Positions 33,227 through 43,274 of a stretch of DNA of 64,000 bases are shown one piece after another (position 1 is the first letter of the stretch; the number at the start of each line of letters is the position of its first letter). The notes below the pieces were generated by a model. It was not told the DNA's origin. It saw only the letters and a list, made by a program, of their open reading frames with translations, and did no database searches. The stretch comes from Halalkalibacillus halophilus DSM 18494 (lineage in GTDB: Bacteria; Bacillota; Bacilli; Bacillales; Alkalibacillaceae). The translations under genes and the position numbers were made by a program. The stretch spans positions 17,168 through 81,167 of the forward strand of contig NZ_AUHI01000012.1 in the NCBI RefSeq assembly GCF_000423105.1. The letters run 5' to 3'.

Positions 33227-34597
33227 ATGTCAAATCGATTTGCAGTGATTCTTGCTGCGGGAAAAGGGACAAGAATGAAGTCTGATTTATATAAAGTCCT
33301 TCACCCCGTATGCGGGAAGCCAATGGTAGAACATGTAGTAGATCAATTAAACGTTCTAAAATTAGATCAGCTAATTACTATCGTAGGTCATGGGGCTGAA
33401 AAAGTGCAAGAGCAATTAGGGGATCAAACTGCATATGTTGTGCAAAAGGAGCAGTTAGGAACCGGTCATGCTGTTCAAATGGCTGAATCTTATTTAAAAG
33501 ATAAGCAAGGAACCACTGTTGTTGTTTGTGGTGATACACCATTACTTACTTCTGAAACCATGCAAGAGTTAATGGATCATCACGAGAACGAAGAGGCAAA
33601 AGTAACGGTTTTAACAACAATAATAGACCAACCCACTGGATATGGGCGCGTTATCCGTAATTCAGAAGGAGATGTTTCTAAAATTGTTGAGGACAAAGAT
33701 GCCTCACAAGATGAGAAAGCCGTGAAAGAAATTAATACAGGAACCTATTGTTTTGATAATCAGCTTTTATTCGATGCGCTCCAAAAAGTGTCAAATAACA
33801 ACTCGCAAGGGGAGTATTATTTGCCAGATGTCTTAGAAATCGCAAAAGCTAGTGGAGAAAAGGTAACTGCCTATTCTACTTCTAATCCTGATGAAACGAT
33901 TGGAATTAATGATCGTGTCGCCCTTTCTAAAGCGGAAAGAATGATGAAGGAACGTATTAATGAGTCTCATATGAGAAATGGAGCAACCATTATCGATCCA
34001 TCTAACACATACATTGGTCCGGATGTTACAATCGGGTCAGATGTAGTCATCGAACCAGGGACAAAGATTACTGGTCACACCGCAATTGGTAATTATACAG
34101 TTATCGGTCCAAATACGGAGATTGAAAACAGTTCAATTGGTGCAGAAAGTACGATTAAACAAAGTGTTGTGTCCGATAGTAAAATCGGAAACAAAGTTCA
34201 AGTTGGTCCATTTGCCCACATTCGTCCTGCTAGCGAGCTTCATGACGAGGTGAAAGTAGGTAATTTTGTTGAAATTAAAAAGACAACCATGGACCAAGGA
34301 AGTAAAGCTTCGCATCTGTCTTACCTGGGAGATGCCGAAATCGGGAAAGAAGTGAACGTTGGTTGTGGTAGCATTACTGTAAATTATGATGGGAAGAGCA
34401 AGCATAAAACGATTATTGGAGATGGGGCATTTATTGGTTGTAATTCCAACTTAGTTGCACCAGTTACCGTTTCCTCAGGTGCTTATGTTGCTGCTGGGTC
34501 CACAATTACTAAAAATGTACCAGAAAAAGCATTGTCCATCGCGCGTGCCAGACAAGAGAATAAAGAAGGTTATGTTGAACGCTTAAATAAGCGATAA
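33227..34597 (+). CDS. glmU: Bifunctional GlmU (GlcNAc-1-P uridyltransferase / GlcN-1-P acetyltransferase)
   Basis: A 456-residue enzyme making UDP-GlcNAc for peptidoglycan. N-terminal nucleotidyltransferase begins FAVILAAGKGTRMKSDLYKVLHP; C-terminal left-handed beta-helix with hexapeptide repeats (IGPDVTIGSDVVIEPG) and acetyltransferase residues in VGNFVEIKKT. TTTGGAGGG precedes the ATG. Conserved order spoVG-glmU-prs. Confidence 0.97.
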   Translation: MSNRFAVILAAGKGTRMKSDLYKVLHPVCGKPMVEHVVDQLNVLKLDQLITIVGHGAEKVQEQLGDQTAYVVQKEQLGTGHAVQMAESYLKDKQGTTVVVCGDTPLLTSETMQELMDHHENEEAKVTVLTTIIDQPTGYGRVIRNSEGDVSKIVEDKDASQDEKAVKEINTGTYCFDNQLLFDALQKVSNNNSQGEYYLPDVLEIAKASGEKVTAYSTSNPDETIGINDRVALSKAERMMKERINESHMRNGATIIDPSNTYIGPDVTIGSDVVIEPGTKITGHTAIGNYTVIGPNTEIENSSIGAESTIKQSVVSDSKIGNKVQVGPFAHIRPASELHDEVKVGNFVEIKKTTMDQGSKASHLSYLGDAEIGKEVNVGCGSITVNYDGKSKHKTIIGDGAFIGCNSNLVAPVTVSSGAYVAAGSTITKNVPEKALSIARARQENKEGYVERLNKR

Positions 34598-34622
34598 ATA
34601 TTAATGCTGGAGGTTCCAACTT

Positions 34623-35576
34623 ATGTCTACTAATTATCAAGATTCTTACTTGAAGGTATTCAGCCTTAACTCCAATCCGAAGTTAGCGCAAGAAATTGTG
34701 GATTCTATCGGGGTGGAAATGGGAAAATGTTCTGTTAAACACTTTAAAGACGGAGAAATCCAAATAAACATTGAGGAAAGTATTCGTGGTTGCGATGTAT
34801 TTATTGTTCAATCAACATGTAACCCAGTGAACGAGCATTTAATGGAATTATTAATTATGATTGATGCGTTAAAGCGTGCATCAGCCCGCACAATAAACAT
34901 TGTGATGCCTTATTATGGGTATGCTAGGCAAGATCGCAAGGCGCGCTCTAGAGAACCGATCACCTCGAAATTAGTAGCGGATTTGTTAGAAACAGCTGGT
35001 GCTGATCGCGTGGTCACACTCGATTTACATGCAGCTCAAATTCAAGGATTCTTTAATGTTCCGATTGATCATCTTGTTGGCGTGCCGACGCTTTCAGATT
35101 ATTTCTTAGAAAAAGAACTTGATGACATTGTGGTTGTTTCTCCAGATCATGGCGGTGTTACACGTGCTCGTCAAATGGCAGATCGCTTACACGCCCCAAT
35201 CGCAATCATTGATAAACGTAGACCGGAACCAAATGTTGCCGAGGTGATGAACATTGTAGGTGACGTGGAAGGCAAAACAGCAATACTAATTGATGATATT
35301 ATTGATACTGCTGGAACCATTACCCTAGCTGCAAACGCAATGGTAGAAAACGGGGCAAAAGCAGTGTATGCATGTTGTACGCATCCAGTATTGTCCGGGC
35401 CAGCAATAGAACGTATTGAAAACTCAAAAATCAAGGAATGTGTGGTTACAAACACGATTCCATTAGGGGATAATTTAGGGACAGATAAAATCATTCAGCT
35501 TTCTGTAGGAGAGCTAATTGGTGAGTCGATTAAACGTGTCCACGAGCACCGTTCGATTAGTACATTATTTGATTAA
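34623..35576 (+). CDS. prs: Ribose-phosphate pyrophosphokinase
   Basis: Makes PRPP from ribose-5-phosphate and ATP, supplying purine, pyrimidine, NAD and amino-acid pathways and the PurR effector. The 317-residue protein has FKDGEIQINIEESIRG, the ATP-site RQDRKARSREPI, DLHAAQIQGFF and the PRPP loop LIDDIIDTAGT. GGAGGT precedes the ATG, 25 nt after glmU. Confidence 0.97.
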   Translation: MSTNYQDSYLKVFSLNSNPKLAQEIVDSIGVEMGKCSVKHFKDGEIQINIEESIRGCDVFIVQSTCNPVNEHLMELLIMIDALKRASARTINIVMPYYGYARQDRKARSREPITSKLVADLLETAGADRVVTLDLHAAQIQGFFNVPIDHLVGVPTLSDYFLEKELDDIVVVSPDHGGVTRARQMADRLHAPIAIIDKRRPEPNVAEVMNIVGDVEGKTAILIDDIIDTAGTITLAANAMVENGAKAVYACCTHPVLSGPAIERIENSKIKECVVTNTIPLGDNLGTDKIIQLSVGELIGESIKRVHEHRSISTLFD

Positions 35577-35589
35577 GTTTTACATTTAG

Positions 35590-35615
35590 GTTTAATAGCG
35601 TATAATAATGGGTAT
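35590..35615 (+). promoter_or_regulatory. SigB promoter of ctc, with overlapping SigA-like promoter
   Basis: GTTTAA, 14 bp and GGGTAT match the general-stress sigma-B consensus. TTTACA (35579-35584), 16 bp and TATAAT (35601-35606) overlap it and could serve vegetative expression. B. subtilis ctc is a model sigma-B gene. Confidence 0.8.
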
Positions 35616-35655
35616 ACAATAATTCAGATATTTCATCAAATGGAGGTTGAAATTC

Positions 35656-36321
35656 ATGTCAGCAACAATACAAGCAAAAGAAAGATTTAACTTTACTGGA
35701 TCTCAAACAAAACAATTACGAGCTGAAGGTCAAGTACCTGCAGTTGTTTATGGTAAAGACAAAGAACCAGTATCAATTTCAGTAGAAGGAATTGATTTAA
35801 TTAAGAAAGTCCGTGAAGAAGGAAAGAACGCAGTGTTCTCCCTTGAAATCGAAAACGGAAAATCATACAATGCAATGCTATATGATTATCAAATGGATGC
35901 GTTAAAAGGTGAACTAACGCATATAGACTTCTACTTAGTAGATATGGCTTCAGAAGTTGATGTACAAGTTTCTGTTAACGTTGAAGGTGAATCAAAAGGT
36001 GAAAAAGAAGGCGGCGTATTACAACAGACTATGTACGAAATTAATGTTCGTGCTACACCTGGTAATATTCCAGAAGAGATTTCAATTGATGCATCAGAAC
36101 TAGAAATTGGTGACAGTGTTACAGTAAGTGAACTTAAATCAGGTAAAAATTACGAAATCTTAGATGAGGACGATAACACATTAGTTACAGTGTTACCTCC
36201 ACAAGAAGAGGATGTACCTGAGCCAGGTGAAGAAGGAATCGCTGAAGGCGACGTAGAAGAGCCAGAAGCTATTAAAGAAAAAGATACAGAAGAAGATAAA
36301 GAAGAAGAAACAAACAACTAA
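35656..36321 (+). CDS. ctc: 50S ribosomal protein L25 / general stress protein Ctc
   Basis: A 221-residue TL5/Ctc-type L25 that binds 5S rRNA. N-terminal L25 domain (to about 95), C-terminal TL5 beta domain (to about 185), then a strongly acidic tail rich in Glu and Asp. ATG at 35656 with GGAGG spaced properly; a TTG at 35647 sits too close. Sigma-B promoter upstream. The acidic tail fits a salt-adapted proteome. Confidence 0.95.
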   Translation: MSATIQAKERFNFTGSQTKQLRAEGQVPAVVYGKDKEPVSISVEGIDLIKKVREEGKNAVFSLEIENGKSYNAMLYDYQMDALKGELTHIDFYLVDMASEVDVQVSVNVEGESKGEKEGGVLQQTMYEINVRATPGNIPEEISIDASELEIGDSVTVSELKSGKNYEILDEDDNTLVTVLPPQEEDVPEPGEEGIAEGDVEEPEAIKEKDTEEDKEEETNN

Positions 36322-36351
36322 TCTTTATCCCATTCAAATAATTTATAGCAC

Positions 36352-36393
36352 ACAGATCGGAGTCAGATAAGACACAGGCTCCGGTCTGTTTTG
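36352..36393 (+). terminator. Terminator of ctc
   Basis: ACAGATCGGAG and CTCCGGTCTGT pair over 11 bp (one GU) around a 16-nt loop, followed by TTTTGT. Confidence 0.85.
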
Positions 36394-36483
36394 TAATTTT
36401 ACCCTTTTACTCTGTCAAAGTTTGATGTGAAGTCTCATAAATGTACAGAGTACTACCTTTAAAAACAAGGAGTCATACTATAT

Positions 36484-37044
36484 ATGAAATGTATTGTTGG
36501 CCTAGGAAACCCTGGTTTAAAATATAAAAAAACTCGCCATAATATTGGCTTTCATGTGATCGATCAAATCGTAGAACAAAATAATTGGAAATACAAAAAA
36601 GATAAATTTTCTGCTCACTATGTAATAGAACAAGTGAATGGCGAGAAAATGATCTTCGTAAAACCTCAAACGTACATGAATAAATCCGGTGAATCGATTC
36701 GCCAAATAGCAGACTTTTATGAGCTCTCACCAGAAGAAATCCTTGTCGTTTATGACGACCTCGATTTGCCTCCTGGTAAAATTCGCTTGCGACAAAAAGG
36801 CGGCCATGGTGGGCATAACGGAATCCGAAATACGATTGATCACCTTGGTACAAAGGAATTTAATCGATTAAGATTTGGAATTGGTCGACCAGAAGGTGAT
36901 CTATCCGTTGTACATTATGTACTAGGGAAATTTTCTAAAGAAGAATTAAAAGACGTTAGACCTTCTATAGAAGATGCCGCAAAAGCATGTGAAGATTGGT
37001 CTGATCAAACATTTCTTGAAGTCATGAATACGTATAATCAATAA
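36484..37044 (+). CDS. pth: Peptidyl-tRNA hydrolase (SpoVC)
   Basis: A 186-residue enzyme that releases peptides from tRNAs dropped by stalled ribosomes. N9 and the catalytic H19 (TRHNIGF), the aspartate in VYDDLDLPPG and GGHGGHNGIRN are present. AAGGAG lies about 11 nt before the ATG. Followed by fin and mfd as in B. subtilis. Confidence 0.97.
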   Translation: MKCIVGLGNPGLKYKKTRHNIGFHVIDQIVEQNNWKYKKDKFSAHYVIEQVNGEKMIFVKPQTYMNKSGESIRQIADFYELSPEEILVVYDDLDLPPGKIRLRQKGGHGGHNGIRNTIDHLGTKEFNRLRFGIGRPEGDLSVVHYVLGKFSKEELKDVRPSIEDAAKACEDWSDQTFLEVMNTYNQ

Positions 37045-37109
37045 GATGATTGCATAACGATACCTTCCAATGGATATGCTAGAAAAAGCATGAACAAGGA
37101 GGTATTCGT

Positions 37110-37340
37110 ATGGCAGTTTCCATTCAATGTAAATATTGCAGGCAGTCGATTGGATATATCGATGACGAGCGGCATATCACTTCTTATTTTGAACAAGAAG
37201 AGCATTCTTCATCTGAATGGATGGAATTGCTTGAACATAAATCGAACGGAGAATATATCATGAAACTTACCTGTGAGTACTGTGAAGATACATTAGCACA
37301 GAATCCAGAACTTCATGAAAACGATCATTTTATTCATTAA
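37110..37340 (+). CDS. fin: Anti-sigma-F factor Fin (YabK)
   Basis: A 76-residue zinc-ribbon protein with C7/C10 and C55/C58. In B. subtilis Fin is made in the forespore and antagonises sigma-F to allow the switch to sigma-G. AAGGAGGT precedes the ATG. With csfB and bofA it adds to the sporulation checkpoint genes of this window. Confidence 0.93.
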   Translation: MAVSIQCKYCRQSIGYIDDERHITSYFEQEEHSSSEWMELLEHKSNGEYIMKLTCEYCEDTLAQNPELHENDHFIH

Positions 37341-37449
37341 ACGCTTTGGTTCAGTGCCAAGGCTTATTTGTATTTGTTCCAACAAAGGACATTTATTCAT
37401 CAAATGATTGTATGAAAAGGGAAGATCGAACGATAAGGGGAGAAACAAC

Positions 37450-40400
37450 TTGAGAAGCTTAAAAGATTATTTAGCACTGCAGGATGATTTCACACATATC
37501 TTTCACGGAATTGAAAATGGAATGAAAGAGCAGTTAGTTTCTGGGCTAACGAATATTTCTCGCACCCTGCTAGCCTCTGTCTTGCATGAGGCCACCAAAA
37601 GACCTGTGATGTATGTAACTCACCAGCTTTCTCAAGCGCAAAAGGTGTATGAAGACATGGTTGCGGTTGCAGAAGAAGAGCACGATGTGAAAATGTATCC
37701 AGTAAACGAGTTATTAGCAACAGAAATGGCAGCCGCTTCACCTGAATTAAAGGCAGAGAGAATTGAAGTTTTACAATCGTGGCGTGATCAACAAAAAGGA
37801 GTCTTAATTGTTCCAGTTGCGGCCTTGAAACGATTGTTACCTCCACTTGAATCGGACCATGAAATGGAATTGGTTATACAAGCTGGTAAAGAATATTCAT
37901 TTGAAGATACACTTGCTAAGTTAGTGTCCATTGGCTATAAGATGGTAGATATGGTAAATGCGCCAGGTGAAATGAGTCGGCGCGGGGGTATTGTTGATGT
38001 CTATCCATTAACAGAAGAAAGGCCAATTCGTATAGAGTGGTTTGATGACGAAGTAGAATCCATTCGGTATTTTGATCCGGAGCATCAACGCTCTTTGGAG
38101 GAGTTAAAGCAAGCGAACTTTGTTGCTGCAGAGGAATTCGTCTTTTCAAAAAAAGAAGAACAAGAAGTCGCTGAGATTTTACAGGAGCGGTTAGACCAAC
38201 GCTTGAAAAGCATTAGTAGTTTAGAAGACCGGGAGCAACTACAAGAAAAAGTTGGTTATGATATCGAGCGATTAAGACAAGGAGAAAATTTTAACGGCGT
38301 CTATCAATACTTAAGTTTGTTCTACCCGAAAGCTCATAGTTTAGTAGATTATTTTAGTGAGAATGGTGTCATTGTTTTAGATGAAATGAGTCGAATTGGA
38401 GAATCTGCTGAACGTTTGGATTCGGATGAACAAAATTGGTATGCAGATATGATTGAATCCAATTCTATATTGCCTGATTTACGCTTGTCCTTTACATGGA
38501 ATGAAGTTCTTCAAAAAATGAAACAGCCAAAAATATACTTGTCGTTATTCTTACGCCATATTCCAAACACGAACCCGGATAACATTGTGAATATTGCTAG
38601 TAGACAAATGCAACAATTTCATGGTCAAATGAACCTTTTGAAAAATGAAATGGACCGCTGGAATACAAATAATTATTCCGTGATGATTATTGCTAAGAAT
38701 GAAGAACGACGGAAGCATGTAGAGCATGTGCTGGATGATTATGACATGGTGGCATACCCTCGTAAACATGTCACTCTTCCTGTCGCTGACCCAGTTATTG
38801 TCACAGGCGAGTTAAATGAAGGGTTTGAAATGCCTAGCATCCGGCTTGCTGTTATTACAGAAGAGGAATTGTTTAAGAAACAACTTCCAAAAAAGCGTAA
38901 GAAACAAAATATTTCAAACGCGGAACGAATTAAAAGTTACCAAGAATTAACCGTCAGTGATTATGTTGTACACACCAATCACGGAATCGGAAAATATATC
39001 GGAATTGAAACGTTAGCAGTTGACGACGTCCATAAAGATTTTATGGTTATTCGTTATTCTGGTAACGATAAACTATTTGTACCTGTTGAACAGATTGATC
39101 AAGTACAAAAGTATGTAGGGGCTGAAGGTAAAGAACCGAAGCTTTATAAACTTGGTGGCTCTGAGTGGAAGAAAGTGAAGTCTAGGGTTCAAAAATCTGT
39201 AGAAGATATTGCAGATGATCTGATTAAGCTTTACGCAGAAAGAGAAGCGTCAAAAGGCCATGCGTATGAAAAAGATTCAGATATGCAGCAAGAGTTTGAA
39301 GCGTCTTTCCCATATGAAGAAACAGCTGATCAATTAAGGTGTATTGAAGAGATTAAAGCGGACATGGAACGAGAGCGCCCAATGGACCGTTTGTTATGTG
39401 GCGATGTTGGTTATGGAAAGACGGAAGTAGCAATCCGTGCAGCGTTCAAAGCAATTGTCGATAATAAACAAGTTGCTTTGTTAGTTCCAACTACTATCCT
39501 AGCACAACAGCACTTTGAAACAATTCAAGAAAGATTTCAGGCGTTTGGAATCAATGTTGGATTATTAAGTCGGTTCCGTACGCCGAAACAACAAAAGCAA
39601 ACAATTGATGATTTGCGCAAGGGTCTAGTAGATATAGTTATTGGTACCCATCGTGTGTTATCGAAGGATGTACAATTTAAAGATTTAGGTTTATTAGTTG
39701 TCGATGAAGAACAACGATTCGGTGTGAAACATAAAGAAAGAATCAAACAATTGAAAGCGAATGTAGATGTCTTAACGCTTACAGCAACACCAATTCCACG
39801 TACGCTGCATATGTCGATGATGGGTGTAAGGGACTTGTCAGTAATTGAGACACCACCTGAAAACCGTTTTCCAATTCAAACGTATGTGGTTGAATATAAC
39901 CCTGCTTTTATACGAGAAGCAATTGAACGTGAAATGGCACGAGGTGGTCAAGTATTCTTCTTGTATAATCGTGTTGATCGAATTGACCGTGTCGCTGCAG
40001 AAATCGATGAGTTAGTAGAAGATGCGAGGGTTGCGTTTGCTCATGGACAAATGAATGAACGTCAATTAGAAAATATTATGTTGGACTTTTTAGAAGGTAA
40101 TTTTGACGTATTAGTTAGCACCACCATTATCGAAACAGGGGTAGATATTCCGAATGTTAATACGTTGGTTGTTAATGATGCCGATAAAATGGGATTAAGT
40201 CAGTTGTACCAATTGCGCGGAAGAGTAGGAAGGTCTAACCGCTTAGCTTATGCCTATTTTACACACCAAACGAATAAAGTGTTATCTGAGGTTGCAGAGA
40301 AGCGGTTAGAAGCAATTAAAGAATTTACGGAGCTTGGTTCTGGTTTTAAAATTGCCATGAGAGACCTTTCGATCCGGGGGACAGGTAATTTATTAGGTAC

Positions 40401-40986
40401 GGAACAACATGGGTTTATAGATTCTGTAGGATTTGATTTGTATTCTCAGATGTTAAACGAAGCAGTTCAAGCGAAGCAAGAAGGCAAGACATATGAGGAA
40501 TCTAAGCCATTTGAAGTAGAGATGACATTATCTTTAGATGCTTATATCCCAAGTGATTATATAGAAGATGAAGCCCAGAAGATTCAAATGTATAAACGAA
40601 TTCAAGCAATGGAAGCAGTAGAAGAAATTTTTGATTTGAAAGATGAGTTACTTGACCGGTTTGGCCCGTACCCTAAAGAGGTGGAAGAATTACTCCAAGT
40701 TGCAAGAATTCGCTTAATGGCTAAGCAAGAAAAAGTAGAGAGTATCTTTGAGAAAAAACAAAAGATTGAACTTATGATGGAGGAATCAGAAAGCCAGCGC
40801 GTAGATGGTTCAGAGTTGTTCATGATTGCAAATGAATATGGGCGTATGATCCAACTAGGTACAGAAGGTAGTCAGCTGAAGATTACGATTCAGTTCAGAA
40901 AAGAAACAAAGCATGAACGCTACGAAATGGTTGAAGAATTTTTATCTAAGTTAGCTAATGTGAAAAATAAAGTAGAACATGTATAG
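37450..40986 (+). CDS. mfd: Transcription-repair coupling factor Mfd
   Basis: A 1178-residue SF2 translocase that removes stalled RNA polymerase and recruits UvrA. UvrB-like N-terminal domains, RNAP-interaction domain (about 480-560), then helicase motifs: Walker A GDVGYGKT at 652-658, DEEQ at 752-755, and TATPIPRTLHMSM; C-terminal TRCF domain. The TTG at 37450 has AAGGGGAG 7 nt upstream and gives the normal length; a TTG at 37408 would add 14 residues. Confidence 0.97.
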   Translation: MRSLKDYLALQDDFTHIFHGIENGMKEQLVSGLTNISRTLLASVLHEATKRPVMYVTHQLSQAQKVYEDMVAVAEEEHDVKMYPVNELLATEMAAASPELKAERIEVLQSWRDQQKGVLIVPVAALKRLLPPLESDHEMELVIQAGKEYSFEDTLAKLVSIGYKMVDMVNAPGEMSRRGGIVDVYPLTEERPIRIEWFDDEVESIRYFDPEHQRSLEELKQANFVAAEEFVFSKKEEQEVAEILQERLDQRLKSISSLEDREQLQEKVGYDIERLRQGENFNGVYQYLSLFYPKAHSLVDYFSENGVIVLDEMSRIGESAERLDSDEQNWYADMIESNSILPDLRLSFTWNEVLQKMKQPKIYLSLFLRHIPNTNPDNIVNIASRQMQQFHGQMNLLKNEMDRWNTNNYSVMIIAKNEERRKHVEHVLDDYDMVAYPRKHVTLPVADPVIVTGELNEGFEMPSIRLAVITEEELFKKQLPKKRKKQNISNAERIKSYQELTVSDYVVHTNHGIGKYIGIETLAVDDVHKDFMVIRYSGNDKLFVPVEQIDQVQKYVGAEGKEPKLYKLGGSEWKKVKSRVQKSVEDIADDLIKLYAEREASKGHAYEKDSDMQQEFEASFPYEETADQLRCIEEIKADMERERPMDRLLCGDVGYGKTEVAIRAAFKAIVDNKQVALLVPTTILAQQHFETIQERFQAFGINVGLLSRFRTPKQQKQTIDDLRKGLVDIVIGTHRVLSKDVQFKDLGLLVVDEEQRFGVKHKERIKQLKANVDVLTLTATPIPRTLHMSMMGVRDLSVIETPPENRFPIQTYVVEYNPAFIREAIEREMARGGQVFFLYNRVDRIDRVAAEIDELVEDARVAFAHGQMNERQLENIMLDFLEGNFDVLVSTTIIETGVDIPNVNTLVVNDADKMGLSQLYQLRGRVGRSNRLAYAYFTHQTNKVLSEVAEKRLEAIKEFTELGSGFKIAMRDLSIRGTGNLLGTEQHGFIDSVGFDLYSQMLNEAVQAKQEGKTYEESKPFEVEMTLSLDAYIPSDYIEDEAQKIQMYKRIQAMEAVEEIFDLKDELLDRFGPYPKEVEELLQVARIRLMAKQEKVESIFEKKQKIELMMEESESQRVDGSELFMIANEYGRMIQLGTEGSQLKITIQFRKETKHERYEMVEEFLSKLANVKNKVEHV

Positions 40987-41077
40987 ATTTCACATGTTGC
41001 TTCATACTACCAATATCAGGCTGTGAAAATTAGCCTTGTAGGTACTAGTACATCTTAGAAGGTGGGGATTACAAAGT

Positions 41078-41611
41078 ATGAAAGCAACAGGAATTGTGAG
41101 AAGAATTGATGATTTAGGAAGGGTGGTCATTCCTAAAGAAATAAGAAGAACTTTACGAATACGAGAGGGAGACCCATTGGAAATATTCGTTGATCGTGAA
41201 GGAGAAGTAATTTTAAAGAAGTATTCTCCCATAAACGAGTTGAGCGAGTTTGCACTGGAATACGCCCAGTCTTTATTCGATGCTACAGGACATAAGGTTT
41301 TGATTTCTGATCGTGATGCTTATGTAGCTGTTGCGGGAGGGTCGAAGAAAGAATACTTACAAAAGCAAGTGGGAAGTATGATTGAAGAGGCAATGTCCTC
41401 TCGAAAATCAAAAGTGGAAAGAAATCCTTACAAACTCGAACTGGTGGATGGCAAAGAAGATGAATTAAACGCCTTCATCATCCAACCAATTGTATCTAAT
41501 GGAGACCCAGTTGGATGTATCGTCATGTTCTCTTTAAATGATTCTTTAACAGAAGTAGAAGAAAAAGTATGTGAAACTGCTGCACTATTTTTGGCAAGAC
41601 AAATGGAATAG
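41078..41611 (+). CDS. spoVT: Stage V sporulation regulator SpoVT
   Basis: A 177-residue paralogue of AbrB with an N-terminal swapped-hairpin DNA-binding domain (MKATGIVRRIDDLGRVVIPKEIRRTLRI) and a C-terminal GAF-like domain (from about 55) that binds a ligand. It tunes sigma-G-dependent genes in the forespore. GGTGGGG precedes the ATG. A -10 like CATCTTA (41051-41057) resembles sigma-G elements, but no good -35 was found. Confidence 0.96.
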   Translation: MKATGIVRRIDDLGRVVIPKEIRRTLRIREGDPLEIFVDREGEVILKKYSPINELSEFALEYAQSLFDATGHKVLISDRDAYVAVAGGSKKEYLQKQVGSMIEEAMSSRKSKVERNPYKLELVDGKEDELNAFIIQPIVSNGDPVGCIVMFSLNDSLTEVEEKVCETAALFLARQME

Positions 41612-41689
41612 AAAGCATGATTTTTATAAATGAAAAAGCTCCCTATGCTATAATGGTTGCAAGACTAATAAGGTAGGGTGCTTTATACT

Positions 41690-43273
41690 ATGGGCAAGAA
41701 TCAGGATTGGATTAAGGGCACCGTATGGATTGCAGTAGCTGCGTTCATCGGGAAGGTTTTAGGATTAATTTATCGAATACCTTTACAAAATATCGCTGGG
41801 GACGAAGGTCTTTATATATATCAGCAAATTTATCCGATCCTTTCTCTTGCCTTGTTGCTTTCTATTTATAGCTTGCCTAGTGCGACAGCTCAGCTATTAG
41901 GAAGTCAAACAAAGGATCCTCAGGTGCGTAGAGCTTACGTGTCTGTGGTTTTTTATTTATACATAAGTTTAGGTGTTTTAGCGTGGGTTCTATTATTTTT
42001 TGCAGCACCTCTTTTATCAACTTGGATGGGTGATGAAGCTCTAACTTTACCAATTCGTATGAGTAGCTTCATGTTTCTTCTCATTCCGATTACAGCTACA
42101 TTAAGAGGTTACTTTCAAAGTGAACAGCGAACCGATTTAATCGCTATTTCTCAAGTGGTCGAACAATTAATTAGGGTGCTGATCATCATTGCGACAACCG
42201 TAGCTGTTGCTAGTTTTGGGATGTCTTTATACATGATTGGTGTTTACGCAAGTATGGCGACTGTCTGCGGAAGCGTAGTGGCGAGTGTCCTATTGTTTGT
42301 GTGGTTCAAAGGGATGAAACAAGAAGCGGGTTCTGTAGCTGTAAAAGCCGATTATAGAAAAATGTTTCCGGTGCTATTCAAAGCTGCGATTGTATTTAGT
42401 TTTATTCATATATTACATTTACTGTTGCAAGCAGTAGATGTCTTCACGATGATTCATATGTTGCAAAGTTGGGGGGCATCATTAGAGGAGGCGCGGTTTT
42501 TAAAAGGGGTTTATGATCGCGGGAACCCATTAATTCAACTAGGGTTAGTGTTTGGAACTGCGATTGCTTTCGCTCTAGTACCTTCTCTAAATGAAACTGT
42601 TGAGAAGGAAGGTATTAAAGAGGAAGAACGGAATTTTGCTGTTAAATTAACCGCGTTTATTTCCTTACAAGCTACAGTTGGGTTAGTGGCAATCATGCCT
42701 TATTTAAATCCCTTATTTTACAAATCGGACGATGCTACACTTGTTCTCCAAGTAATGGTAACGACAATCCTTCCATTATCGCTTGTCATTACTATCTCCG
42801 TGATTTTACAGCAACAAGGAAAGAAATTAGTTCAATTATGGTGGCTACTAATTTGGATAAGTTTAAAGGTACTTCTAAACCTTCTACTTCTCCCAATCTA
42901 CGGTATAATGGGTGCAAGTATCGCATCGATTACTGCTTCTATCGCTTTACTCGGTATTTACTTTTGGGTGTGGTCAACGATTTCCCCATCAAAAGTTGCA
43001 TGGAGCTATATTTTCAAATTAGTCACCTCTAGCATTGTAATGCTAAGTCTGGTGCTTTTAGCTGGAGAGTCGATTGTGTGGGTGATCGGTGAAGCGAATA
43101 GATTACAGCTATCTATCATTATAACAATCCAAGTTCTTATAGGAATCGCTGTCGTACTTCTTTGCATGTTTTATTGGAAAATTTGGAGCAAGGAAGAGCT
43201 AGACCGCCTATGGAGCATGGTTCCGAATAAAGTAAAGAAACGTTTATCACGTGCTAATGGGAAGGGGCTTTAA
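41690..43273 (+). CDS. yabM: MATE-like lipid flippase family protein YabM
   Basis: A 527-residue polytopic membrane protein of the MVF/polysaccharide transport family (SpoVB, MurJ relatives), with about 14 hydrophobic segments. Residues KGTVWIAVAAFIGKVLGLIYRIP at the N-terminus are typical. B. subtilis YabM is one of several MOP exporters that may move lipid-linked precursors. ATG at 41690; the GTG at 41678 lies inside the ribosome site. TG-C-TATAAT at 41647-41654 may be its extended -10 promoter. Confidence 0.9.
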   Translation: MGKNQDWIKGTVWIAVAAFIGKVLGLIYRIPLQNIAGDEGLYIYQQIYPILSLALLLSIYSLPSATAQLLGSQTKDPQVRRAYVSVVFYLYISLGVLAWVLLFFAAPLLSTWMGDEALTLPIRMSSFMFLLIPITATLRGYFQSEQRTDLIAISQVVEQLIRVLIIIATTVAVASFGMSLYMIGVYASMATVCGSVVASVLLFVWFKGMKQEAGSVAVKADYRKMFPVLFKAAIVFSFIHILHLLLQAVDVFTMIHMLQSWGASLEEARFLKGVYDRGNPLIQLGLVFGTAIAFALVPSLNETVEKEGIKEEERNFAVKLTAFISLQATVGLVAIMPYLNPLFYKSDDATLVLQVMVTTILPLSLVITISVILQQQGKKLVQLWWLLIWISLKVLLNLLLLPIYGIMGASIASITASIALLGIYFWVWSTISPSKVAWSYIFKLVTSSIVMLSLVLLAGESIVWVIGEANRLQLSIIITIQVLIGIAVVLLCMFYWKIWSKEELDRLWSMVPNKVKKRLSRANGKGL

Positions 43274-43274
43274 A

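Noticed and set aside
40987..41077. Full sigma-G promoter of spoVT
   Set aside because: A -10 like CATCTTA exists but no -35 element at 17-18 bp fits.
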